Shown here one piece after another: positions 1-10,029 of a DNA stretch of 64,000 nucleotides. Location of the stretch: NCBI GenBank assembly GCA_037576195.1, contig CM075104.1, positions 6,268,775 through 6,332,774 on the forward strand. Reading direction: 5' to 3'. Origin of the DNA: Phytoseiulus persimilis (Eukaryota > Arthropoda > Arachnida > Mesostigmata > Phytoseiidae). The notes under the pieces are model-generated. The model was given only the letters and a program-made list of their open reading frames with translations. It was not told where the DNA came from and searched no databases. Positions within the stretch are counted from its first letter, which is position 1; each line of letters begins with the position of its first letter. The translations under genes and the position numbers were made by a program.

Positions 1-678
1 CGACTTGACAAGACGTGCAGGATAACTCAAGCACCTCGTCATTCGTGTACGGTGACTACACCATCCGTTCCTTTCCGAGTCGACGCCATCCTCAAATTTT
101 CGCGAAGGCTACCGAACATCTTACATCGAAGATTGATTTTTTTTTCAAGACCCGTTCGGATTGCCAGCTGTGGTTAACGTGCAAACGTGGATTGGTACGA
201 TGAACGCGTACTTGCGCACAACATGCACGAGTGGACGTGGATTCCTGTCGGATGGGCGAACAGATACCTGTTCCCAGATCGTGTGCGTCACACAGCATTG
301 TTCTCTTCAACGCGAGCTGACAGACACAGTCGAAACGACGGCCCTCTTCACGTCAGCTCCAGCCGAGAGTCAAAGTCAGACACGATCATGAATTTAAGAG
401 TCGGGGGGAATTACGCAGCGATTTGTTGATTACGGTTCAGGAATTCCTACGTTCTACGCATGCTTCACACTCGTGTTGTTGCGCGTATGCACAGCTCATC
501 AGTGCGGAAACGTTCTCGCATCGCGCACGTTTGCTCTCATGTAGCCATTAAAGTCCGAGCGTTTCGCTAGTTCGGACCTGAACGGAGGTGCCCTGCTCCC
601 GGATTTCAGCTTCCCAGCTCTGTTTACTCCTCTTCCCTTTGGCTTCCTCCGTCCATTCAACTTTTTGGCAAAGTGTTA

Positions 679-690
679 CCCCCCCCCCCC
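679..690 (+). repeat. Poly-C tract (C12)
   Basis: Twelve consecutive C bases, followed by TCCCC. Confidence 0.97.
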
Positions 691-3226
691 TCCCCGAAGC
701 CACGTTCCTGAGCGCCTCAATCCTCCAGCATACAGCGTTCAATTTGCACGGACTCAAACGAACCGAAAGGCTGACGGAACGATCGAGCGCTCGTAGCTTT
801 GATTAAGTGACACCGGAGCGGAGCCAAGGAAATATTGAGCTGTTAATCTATCATCCCTGATTCGCCGCGTTCGCTCGCTAGACTCTCGAAAACAAACTGA
901 GATTCAAATCAAGGAGCCGTCCCATATGTTGAATGTCATCAAGGCTGGCGCACGTAACACTTTTCCCGAAATTATGTTTACTCAGGCTGTGACTATGCGC
1001 AGCTAGTACCAGACATGTAATTCTCTTTGAAACAGCGCCGACAGATGTGTCCTGAGACTGTTTGACGATCTGAGCTCCTGTGTCAGCGAGGATGAAGATG
1101 TCGAATCCTTTCGTTCTTCATAGTAGATTTTTACCCCGCGGAAGCGGACCTGGGGAGAGCGAATGTGGGGCCGGGGAGGAATGAGAAAGACGAGCTCAAA
1201 CCGACGGCGGAGTACCGGTCGGGAGGGAGAACTTGGGGGAAGAACCGGGACGGGACGCCGGCACGAAGATAACCTCCAGCTGTGAAGTTAGCTGTCACCC
1301 CACCGGCAACGGCGAAACCAGGACCAAGACCACCGATAATTCACAACACAGGAGACGACGGGGTCCCTCACCGGAAACGGAAATGCCAAGATCTTCCCGC
1401 GAGCCTTTGTCCAGCCCGGGTTCGACTCAGCTCAGAATCACGAACAAACCCCGCGACGAAGACGCCGGGAGACTGGAGAGATTGAGAAGGATGAAGCTGG
1501 AGATATAGAGAGATACGGACAGATAAAATCATGAGCAGAAGTAATGGTCAGAGCGACGTCAAAACCTGCGCCACGCGATACCAGACACGAGAGCAAGAAG
1601 TCCGATGGCGCGGCGACCGACGGCGACCTTAATCAAGACAAATGGAGTAATGAAAATCCGAAAAGTGTCCGACGTCGTCATCTCGAACTGAGTTGGATGA
1701 ATCAAGCGCGGCTGACCCGGCTCAGGAAGCAGATCGGCCGGGAAAATCGTGCGATCGCCGACGCAAAACTGTGTTCTATTCGGACTCAATAAATCCTCTG
1801 ACTCACGTCTGCGAGGAATCGACCCTTATATTACTCAGAGAGAAATGAATTTTGGGACAAAAATCTCAGGGAAGTACTTTCACAGCTCACTCGACACCTC
1901 ACGTTTCGAAGGTGCTCATAGGAAGATGGAACCGACCCTCCATGGTGCTGATAACGAATGGAATGCCCAACTGGTTCGCGAAGTTGACCTGGATGCAGAT
2001 GAAACCATCTCATAGCTTGCAGAACCTCGGGAGGGTCTCTCGCTCCGCCGGATGGCCGACTGTCCCATCCATCGTCGGCTGACTAAGCATCCAAGCAATA
2101 GAGCATCTCATCGATCGAGCGCTACAGAGAAGTGCTTGGCAACCTCACAACGAACTGTCCGCCTGAACCAAAAACCGGCGGCTGCGGCAGCAGCTGTTGT
2201 TACTCTCGAAGAACCCAGCAATTCATGGGCTAGCCCAGCGGGAACCGACCAACCCACCACGAGGACGAAAGATTGAGATTAAGACCGAGAGAGGAAGCGG
2301 GCAGACGCAGAAAAAAAGGACAGGCTTTCGCTTTCGTAATTAGTAGTCCACGTAATGGAATGAACGCGAATTGATTATCTCTCGTTCGTTCCCCATCGTC
2401 CTTGGCAGACCTTCGAAGTCCCACTCCTGCGTCGGTTCGCTCGTTACTAGAGTTCTCATCCGTTCTCGCGACCTCATCCTCACTCTCTCCTGGTCCCCGA
2501 GTGGCCAGCCTCTGGTTTGCGATCCTCTGGAACGTTCCTCGGCGATTTTCTGCTCTTCCCATATTAATTTCCCAGAGTTTTATCCAAGAATCCTGGCCGT
2601 CAATCGGATTCGTGTGCTGGATGGACTCGACCCGTCACAGTAAACTCCGCTCATCGATTTCTGGAAGGCTGCTCGAAGAGATGGGGCAATTCGAGTGTGA
2701 CATCGAGCTTCCCAAACTAGGAACGCGACGAATCGTGTCCTTAGATAACCGAAAATGGGGAACGATAGAAGCGAAAATACCGTCCTCCTTGTCGTGGATT
2801 TCTTCCTGAGGATACTCTCTCTCTCGTTGTGGTCGTTGATCAGTTTCGGTATGAGTTCAAAGGGAAATTCCCAAAATTGAGTGGTGACCCGCGCACAAAC
2901 CATGGCTGCAGCACGAGAGTGTGATGATAATTCTGCGAAGTGGGCTACACAGCGATTTGAATCCCATTCCGTCACTCAACAGCATAACAAAGAGCAAACT
3001 AGTGAGTCGAGCTCCTTGAGCTCGGTGGGGCGTAATCTTGTGGAAAGTACGAAGAACACGCTCGGTCTTCATTGTTCGAATGCTATCGGGGCTCACACGA
3101 TTTCTTCGTGTATGAATTTCTCAAGCGAGCCTTCCGCCGTGGGGGCACGATAATTAATTTCTATCGAGCTCGCTGGTGGAGGAAATCTCGGCGATGAGAA
3201 TGAAAAATAACACTTCCCTCGCAACG

Positions 3227-3242
3227 CCCCCCCCCCCCCCCC
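3227..3242 (+). repeat. Poly-C tract (C16)
   Basis: Sixteen consecutive C bases. Confidence 0.98.
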
Positions 3243-5138
3243 TGATAGTGCAGGACGCTGGGCGTGATGTTCGCATCAGGATCTAATTGGGATGATTCCA
3301 CAATTCCAGGCCAGAGTTCTGGTAAGGGAGCTCAAAATCTTGCGAAACGATCGCGGAAACGTGGTTCAAACGAAGCGGCGGTTCGCTGATGGAGCGTACT
3401 CCCGACGAACTGTGAGAGAAACGCCCAGAAGCAAGTTCAGCTCTCAAGTGACGCTTCCACTGCTCACTTCCAGATGTTTCTTTCCGGCCATAATGTGCCC
3501 CTGAGGCTCGGGCTCAGCGAATCTGCGTAGACAGAGTAGAAACAAGAGGAGCGGGAGATAGATAGAGGGAGAAAGTCATCCCAATAGAGTTCTCCTGTCG
3601 CATACACGGCCAGAGCTATCAGCTAGCGAGGTCGGCTGAATGGGTGGCAAGAGAGCGGGCAGGTGATCAATTGAAATGTTTTTATGCCTCATTCGGACAA
3701 TATTAGTCAGGAATCTCAATGCGGCGTGAGGAGTACCGCGGCGTGCTCGCGTGATGAGCGGCCTGCACTTGTTCCTCTCACCCCGTCCACGTTTGACAGC
3801 CAGTTGATCCCTCCTCCGGGTATCAATCTATCTTGGTTTCCATCAGACAATCTAACAAACCGATTGAGAGGGAAACGCGGCTCAGTTAGCAATCTCAGAG
3901 AGGAGTGGAAAGATCGGTATCGAGTAGAGATTGGCCTTCCAAAGGTTCGATTCGGCGAAGGATCGCGCATTGGAGAGTAGCGAAGAAGGCGTGAGCATGG
4001 CAACAGCGGGAGGACTATACGTACTCGTGGAAGAGAAACCCGAGGCGGCGGACACGCAAAGAGCGGGAGACACACGAGAGAAGAAGAAACTGCGTTATTA
4101 GAGCGAGCACCGCGCAAGAAAAAATGCGGATTCTAGGATTTGCGTTTTTAAGTAATTTCTCTCCGTTCGACTCCGTCAGTGTTTTATGTGATTCGTCCGG
4201 AAGAGGGAAAAGTCGCGCTGATCTCCTGTGACTCGCGCCGAGGGAGAAGGAGCGAGAAATTAGGAGAGAACCATAGATCCCGAAGCTCAGGACTGTCATC
4301 ATCGAGTACTTCTGCAAATTCAAGTGTCAATCAGAGGATAAACTGTCGCGAGAGAAAAACGGGACTTCCGCAGTCAGCCAGGCACTCTGCGTCGCGTCAC
4401 TTCTTCCTTCCTCAGGATCCGCTTCCCCCGCTGGGTTTTTTTAACTGTGGAACCGCTTGAAGGTCTTTCAGAGCGTTCATCCTGTGCGACGGTGTCACGA
4501 CAAGCCTGAGTGTGGCTTCCGAGCTCCTCAGCGACATCGGGGAGCGTCTCTGGAACGCTCGTCTTATCGTTCATTTGTGGAAGCTTTTGAGCCACATCTT
4601 TGTTCGAGCTTGTCTGTGAGCGGTGGTCGCGGGGAAATTTGCCGCCGAATACTCCAGTCATTTATGCACGTTCCACAGATCGCCTCTTTTCGATTTCCCT
4701 TCCCCACATCTTTGCTTTTCCGGCTCGACTCGGTGACTTTTTGGTCGAGAAAGGAGACAAAGAGAAGCGGATCCTTTCTGAAAGGATACAAGTCGCGAGG
4801 AGAACAGAGGATCGGGAGGGGAGAAGGGTTTGTCGCAGTTCCGAGGGGCCTCGAACCCCTTTCGAGTCATCTCTGTCTACAGAGGACCACTCGAATCAAT
4901 CTCAAACGTCAAGAGCGCTTTCCTCGTCGCGTCTCTTCCTTTTTTCCGTCCTTTGCGCTCTCTCTCTCTGTCTCTATCGTGAAGTCAGTAGCAGGCTGTG
5001 GCGCACAATGAATAAGAGTGAAAGATACGGAGCAGAGCTCGGCGGAAAAGCTTAGGACCTTTTGTTGCATTATTAACCAGGAGAGCGGCATGAGGATCCA
5101 ACTCGCTCGCACGCTTGTATGCCTGCACGCCTGCCTGA

Positions 5139-5170
5139 CTCATTCATTCATTCATTCACTCACTCACTGA
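5139..5170 (+). repeat. (ATTC)n / (ACTC)n tetranucleotide repeat
   Basis: CATTCATTCATTCATTCACT followed by CACTCACTGACT: one tetranucleotide array drifting into related units. Confidence 0.95.
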
Positions 5171-6245
5171 CTAACTGCTCTACTGCTCGACCTCTGGAGT
5201 GCTGACCGGAGGGAGCGATTCAACTTTCCCCGAATTCATTGGCTCATTTCACTGCACGTTCTAGCGTTAGATTAGTTGCTCGGACAACGTTCTCATTCCT
5301 CGTCCACGCTGCGAGAAACTCGCTCGGACAAGAGACGTCGGTCAAGGGGTCGTCCTCGACGATTTGAAGTCTTACGGTTTGTCCGGAGCCAGCGAATGTT
5401 ACGAACCAATCAAACTGAAGTCTTCGAGGAGCGAATGGAAAACTGGAAGTCAATGAGGAAGTTCGCTCCTAGCCCGAGCGCCGCGAACTGAACATCTCGG
5501 AAAAAGGAGAAAAAATTCTGCTTGTCGGGAGCTTCTGAAGGAGTCAGATGGGCGGCGGAGATAACATGCAAATCTATGCGTTTGCCGATAGAACATTCCA
5601 TCTCTGTGAGGACCTCAACGATGGCAGGATTCCTCTTCCGTAGTTTCGTTTCTCCTTTCGTTCGACTCCTCGTTGCCAGTGAGCCTATCTCCCTCGCGAG
5701 ATCAGGGATTGGCTGGAGAAGACAGCACAGGAAGTAGGTAAACCAGAACGACGAGGAAAAACACTATCGACCGAGAGAAGAAGCCATCGAGGGGGTCGTT
5801 CTATGTGAATTGTGCGGCCTTTTTGAATGAGACGTAGAGTCTGTGAGGACACCACCGCCGTTCGCCAGAGCCAACCGCGATTTTGAACAGCGACTCGCAG
5901 CGAGGGCCCTGCACTGAAGGCTCCGACGACGGTGGCAGAAATAACAGGGATGCCCTGCGGACGGAGGGAATGAGCGTGAGGGAAGAGCCCTTGATATAGT
6001 GCGGGAACACGCCACCGCGGGGGCTATGCACCGGAATTATGGCTCTTTGTCTTTCTTTCCTGGATTTGCGTAGAATGGCGCCAGGACGAGGCAATCCCGC
6101 TCTCCAGCGGCAATTACACAACCGAAACGTTCCAACAATCGTTCCTGATTGACAAAAGCTCCCTCCCATCTTTTTTTCTGAGATCCCAGGTCCTGTTTTC
6201 CGGCCGAAAAATCTGCAGAAACGCTTCAAAAAGACCAGAACTCAC

Positions 6246-6528
6246 CGGTAGCTGGGTACGGGGAATCCCTCGGAGAGACACACGAGATGGGTGACTTTGC
6301 CCACCTCGGTGACAACTTTCTTGCTGTGGTAGGACACCACTGGAACTTGACTCTGGACCGGCTCGAGAATCATGAGTTTGACAAAATTTGTCGATGTCGA
6401 CCGCCGCTTGTTGAACTGATCTTCGACCTGACAGCTGAACTTCCTCATGTCCTCCGTGTCCATCTTCTGACTCTCCTGGATGTACAGGTCGCCAGAAGAC
6501 GTGATCAAATAGCGATCTGGAACGGAAC
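6246..6528 (-). CDS. Dscam: Dscam exon 5: second half of Ig2 and start of Ig3
   Basis: The 283-bp exon is fully open, entering in phase 1 and leaving in phase 2 inside an Arg codon. It encodes SVPDRYLITSSGDLYIQESQ, then KMDTEDMRKFSCQVEDQFNK, and further on LMILEP and THLVCLSEGFPVPSYR. This matches Dscam: the YL...SGDL.I strand, ED...FSC with the second Ig2 cysteine, the linker I.EP between Ig2 and Ig3, and the Ig3 start with its first cysteine before the G.PVP motif. The family continues with W(Y/F)(K/R) in the next exon. The donor is CCG followed by GTGAGT; the acceptor (AACGTACTGTAG) has a weak pyrimidine tract. The sequence between the domains (RRSTSTNFVK) is unlike the insect Dscam1 consensus, suggesting a divergent paralogue or a non-insect lineage. 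No lesion is seen. Confidence 0.9.
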
Positions 6529-6956
6529 CTACAGTACGTTAGATTTTCCGTGAACTTTTCCTCGTCTCAACATCGAAGTGGTCTGTCCGAGTTCTGTATG
6601 ATCTGTAGTATTCCCACTTCCCGCTCCCAATTCAAGTCTGATTCCTGTTGCGTCCCCCTCAAAACGTTTCGAAGTGTGCCGATGGTTCGCGATGGAACTG
6701 GGTGTGGCAAATGCGCACGCTTGACATCCCTGCAGAATTTTCGTTCGACCTGTGAAAGCCAGGAATCCTCCGGAAGTGGATACCCAGATCTGAAAACGGG
6801 AGCGACACCGCCGGGAGCAGCAACAGCGGAACGGTAAGTATTCAGAATAAGGATGTTTATGATGGCATAATTTAGCGTGCTGTCAGAGACGTTCACTTGG
6901 TCGCACCTCCACGGCGGGTATTTCTCGGGTCACTGGCTCGGCGCCCCACTGAAAAC

Positions 6957-6975
6957 GCCGGCCGGCCGGCCGGCC
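6957..6975 (+). repeat. (CCGG)n tetranucleotide repeat
   Basis: About four and a half copies of GCCG/GGCC, self-complementary. Confidence 0.9.
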
Positions 6976-7526
6976 TGTCTGTCCGCTTCCGTGCTTGCCT
7001 GACTGGCTGCATGCCTTCGCAGTCGCTCGCTGACTGGTCGGCCGGGTGACAGCTGACTTGATCCGACTTGCACATCTTCTATGCAGGACGACCGACAGCA
7101 AGCACCGTCGAGTCGAATGGAGATGATCTGACTCGTAACGGCTCGACAGAAAGATGGATGAATGAACGGATGGATAATCTAGCCTTCTCGAGACGGCATT
7201 GATATCGAGCCGTCGACACCTAAATCGCTCCAGCCCTCATCCCGAAGAAGTTCGAAAGAATCGAACGCCGACGTTCGCCTACATGACTCCTAAGAATACC
7301 ACTCCGACGCGTCGGCGACTGTTCAGGAGGAGAGAATCCGGAATTCTCGGGAGCCGGGCGTGTCTTGGGAGCTTGATGGACAGCGTGAGTGGTTGGCGCG
7401 AATGTTCAAATCGCTTCTCGTCGAGGATTGGAAGAAAGCACATTCAAGACCCAGGGGGCTCTCAATCGACTCGGCGCTCGGGGCACTACGAGACGATAGT
7501 GGCCGTCGACGTCGCCATCACGAGAT

Positions 7527-7545
7527 ATGCAAATGCTCATTGGCT
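7527..7545 (-). promoter_or_regulatory. Octamer next to CCAAT box
   Basis: ATGCAAAT at 7527-7534 is followed four bases later by ATTGGCT (minus-strand AGCCAAT). This pairing is known from promoters. Here it sits inside Dscam intron 4 with no recognised gene beside it, so function is only a possibility. Confidence 0.15.
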
Positions 7546-8185
7546 ACCGCGGAGCGTCCCTGGAAGTCGACTACACGTGGTCAACAGCCGCACACGACGG
7601 CCACCGAAGCAATCCCAACTTCCTTGAGAACACTCGAGGAGCGAAACGCCCGAACATATTTCCCCCCTCCGATCCCACCCAGATCGACTCCGTTTGTACC
7701 CAAAACTCGTTGTTCGGGATCCCCTCCCAGATAGTCAGAAGAATTGGGAGCGTCGCCAAACGGAGGTGGAGTGGATGATTTCTGACTGATGTGTGGAAAT
7801 CCTCCTGACCGGAGCCGTATGGTAGGGGATGCGCGAAGAGCTCTCAAAATGCCTTCGTCCGCGTGGAGGATTTTAGGCGAATTCACAGAGTTTCGGATAC
7901 ATTATGTATAGGATCTTCGTCGGCCTGGGACGCTGGTGCTAGAGTCGGTCGGTAGGTTGGCCGTCCGTCCGTCCGAAGAGCTGCTTTAGTGTTATTGTTG
8001 TTGGGGCCCGCTGTTGTTGTTTAAGCCGACGCTACCACAGAACGCCGTCGGTTGATCGTTATGGAAATAGCCGATAGTCGAACGACGGTGGCTAGCCTGG
8101 CGGGAACAGGATGCGAACGAGCCACGCTGATGCTATCGACGAGCTCGCGTCATCTATAGAGATCCCGGACGTAGGCGGCAAGCAC

Positions 8186-8219
8186 GCAGGCGGGCAGGCA
8201 GGCAGGCAGCTAGCTAGCC
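8186..8219 (+). repeat. (GGCA)n / (CTAG)n repeat
   Basis: GCAGGCGGGCAGGCAGGCAG followed by GCAGCTAGCTAGCC. Confidence 0.95.
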
Positions 8220-9861
8220 GAACGAGACTCCGAGTACGCTGCTGCAGATGCTCGAGGAGATGCCAGAGGGCATGGCAGGGAAGGAAAGATCAACCAACCC
8301 TCACGTCCCGACGTAGAGAAGGCCCGACGGAACGAAGCAAGACAGCGGCACCAGCATCAACATCGGCAGCCCCGTACAGCAACGATTTCGTTATCAAAAA
8401 CTCTTCAAGTAGGCCGGAGCAGCCCTTCGGAACAGTCCGAAGACCGTCTTTTACCCCCGTCACTCTTCCACTATCGCCCCCCTCTCAGAGAGTTCAGTTC
8501 GCGCGAAAGGGAACGGAGTGGAATTCAGGGGGCAGACCAGTAGAAGAAGGAGAGGTAGAAAAAGAGGGGACTGTTCGAAGGAAAAGCCAGGAGTAAGGAC
8601 GGTAGCAGGAGGAAATGAGAGGAGTGAGCTGGAGGATGAGCTGAGGAGCGGGAAAAATCGGGTTGGTCTTCGGGTGGGGAAAATAGAGAGAGAGAGAGAG
8701 ATATGCTGCTAGACTGAAGGGAAGTTGGGGGCGAAGGAGGTCGAGGTGGAGAGGAGCTGGGAGACTCCATCAATCAGAACCTGTTGCAGCGTTCGACAGC
8801 ACTCCTCCAGAAGCGATCTATCGTCGCCAAAGTCACCAGAATCGAGTCAGCAGCGTTCGTAACATTCCTCTCTCTTGACGAGTCCCGCCGCTTCCATTCC
8901 CCCGGGAGAGAAGAAACAATTTCACTTCTCGATTCATGCCCTCTCTCCGGGGCACCCCTGTTGCCTCGCCTCTCTGCTTCGCCAACGATCGCTCTCGCAG
9001 TATTTGTTTGATCTCCATGTATGAGACAATGCCATCGATTCCATCCTTGATGCACCAAAAATCCGAGGACCGACTTTGTTGAAAGCAGGGCGAAAGCCGG
9101 GCCCAAGCCTGGGCCTTCGAGCCGCTTGCGACGGCGTCGACGGGGCTAGAACCTCGGTTTTATAATGGAACGAGGCGGAGGGTTGGTTTTCCAGTTCATC
9201 CGTGGATAACAAGTGCTGATGAATCAGTGACACCGCAGTAGTCTTGTTCCTCTCTCGAAACGATAGGCGTCACTTCTCACCCTCGAGGTTCGCGGTTAGT
9301 TGTTCTTCCTTGTTGTCGTGTTCTGTACACATGAACAACAGGCCATCGGGAGAGATGATCAAAGAACAAAATCGAACCGATGCGAATTCCCGACGTCAAT
9401 TCCGTTTTCCCGGCAGCGGCTCAGCGGGAACACTCCAGAGCGGACCTCCGTTGTGGCTGAACGATTGATCAATTTGTTCCAAATTTGGACCCAGTAGTCA
9501 ACGAAAACCACGGAGGGAACCGACTTTCAAATCCAGCCCTAACGATGGGGTGTTCCAGCTGCGGTTATCAGTGCAATCAAATCCTCCCGCACGCAGGAGA
9601 AAAGTTCAGACGAAAATCGATTCGGAGCCATTTCTCTTTCAACTCCCGGAGACTGCGCTGTGGCCCAAATTTCGGCGAACGGACGGCCAGTGGGGCCTGG
9701 ACCCGCGCACAGCGAAACTCCGATTGTGAAAGGTTTGCACCGATGGATCCGTGCGAGTCGTCGTCGTCGTCGCCGCGGTGTTTGCTTCAGGAAAGTGACC
9801 CGGCCGCCTTTCGATTGGCTGAGATTTCGACCCAACGACCACGACGCGCTCAGATGCTCAC

Positions 9862-10029
9862 CTCCGTATAGGCTTCGGGTGATGACGAATCCGTCGGCTC
9901 GATGCCACGAAGTGACGCTGAGGAAGTCGCCCATGTGTCATGGGACAGGACATTGGAGCAGCGCTGCGTTTCCTCGGATGACGTGCTTGTCGCTCTCGAA
10001 ACGCATCTCGTAGTTTGATTTGGACAGTG
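9862..10029 (-). CDS. Dscam: Dscam exon 4: first half of Ig2, with in-frame TGA
   Basis: This 168-bp exon (56 codons) starts and ends in phase 1. It reads LSKSNYEMRFESDKHVIRGN then AALLQCPVP, an in-frame TGA, then HMGDFLSVTSWHRADGFVIT and RSLYGG. This is the first half of Dscam Ig2: the Y...V....VIRGN.A.L.C.(V/I)PS signature, first cysteine in LLQC, and core tryptophan in VTSW. The stop (9938-9940) sits where the family has the serine of the conserved PS pair, one base from TCA. The acceptor is strong (TTTTTCTTTTTTCAG) and the donor is GAG followed by GTGAGC. In insect Dscam1 this is the position of the hypervariable exon 4 cluster; I found only one copy here. Both sides of the stop are conserved and in the same frame, so a single point change explains it. 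Confidence 0.85.
9938..9940 (-). other. In-frame TGA within Dscam exon 4
   Basis: The codon is TGA on the minus strand, directly after the codons for Cys-Pro-Val-Pro and before His-Met-Gly-Asp-Phe. Dscam homologues carry Ser here (C..PS). A TCA to TGA change of one base would create it. The reading frame is fixed by conserved residues on both sides, so this is not a mis-set frame. Confidence 0.8.

Larger units (their letters stand above)
1..6245. other. Noncoding: Dscam intron downstream of exon 5
   Basis: I looked on the minus strand for the next Dscam exon (expected to open with the Ig3 tryptophan, W followed by Y/F, then a D.G.Y.C motif) and found no match, so this intron is probably at least 6.2 kb. 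It contains C12 at 679-690, C16 at 3227-3242, a decayed (ATTC)n/(ACTC)n run at 5139-5170, and an octamer-like ATGCAAAT near 5567. Open frames on both strands are short and Arg/Ser-rich. No gene is supported. Confidence 0.6.
6529..9861. other. Noncoding: Dscam intron 4
   Basis: This is the intron between exons 4 and 5 of the Dscam gene. It holds a (CCGG)n run at 6957-6975, GGTC/CCGT tetranucleotide runs at 7944-7976, a (GGCA)n run ending CTAGCTAG at 8186-8219, and (GA)8 at 8685-8700. An octamer ATGCAAAT with an ATTGGCT (CCAAT) box lies at 7527-7545. No coding exon is recognised on either strand. Confidence 0.6.

Noticed and set aside
4843..4859. Perfect tRNA-like T arm on the minus strand (AGGGG TTCGAGG CCCCT)
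   Set aside because: The sequence 5' of it gives no D arm or seven-base anticodon loop, and no segment pairs with the would-be acceptor 3' strand CGGAACT.
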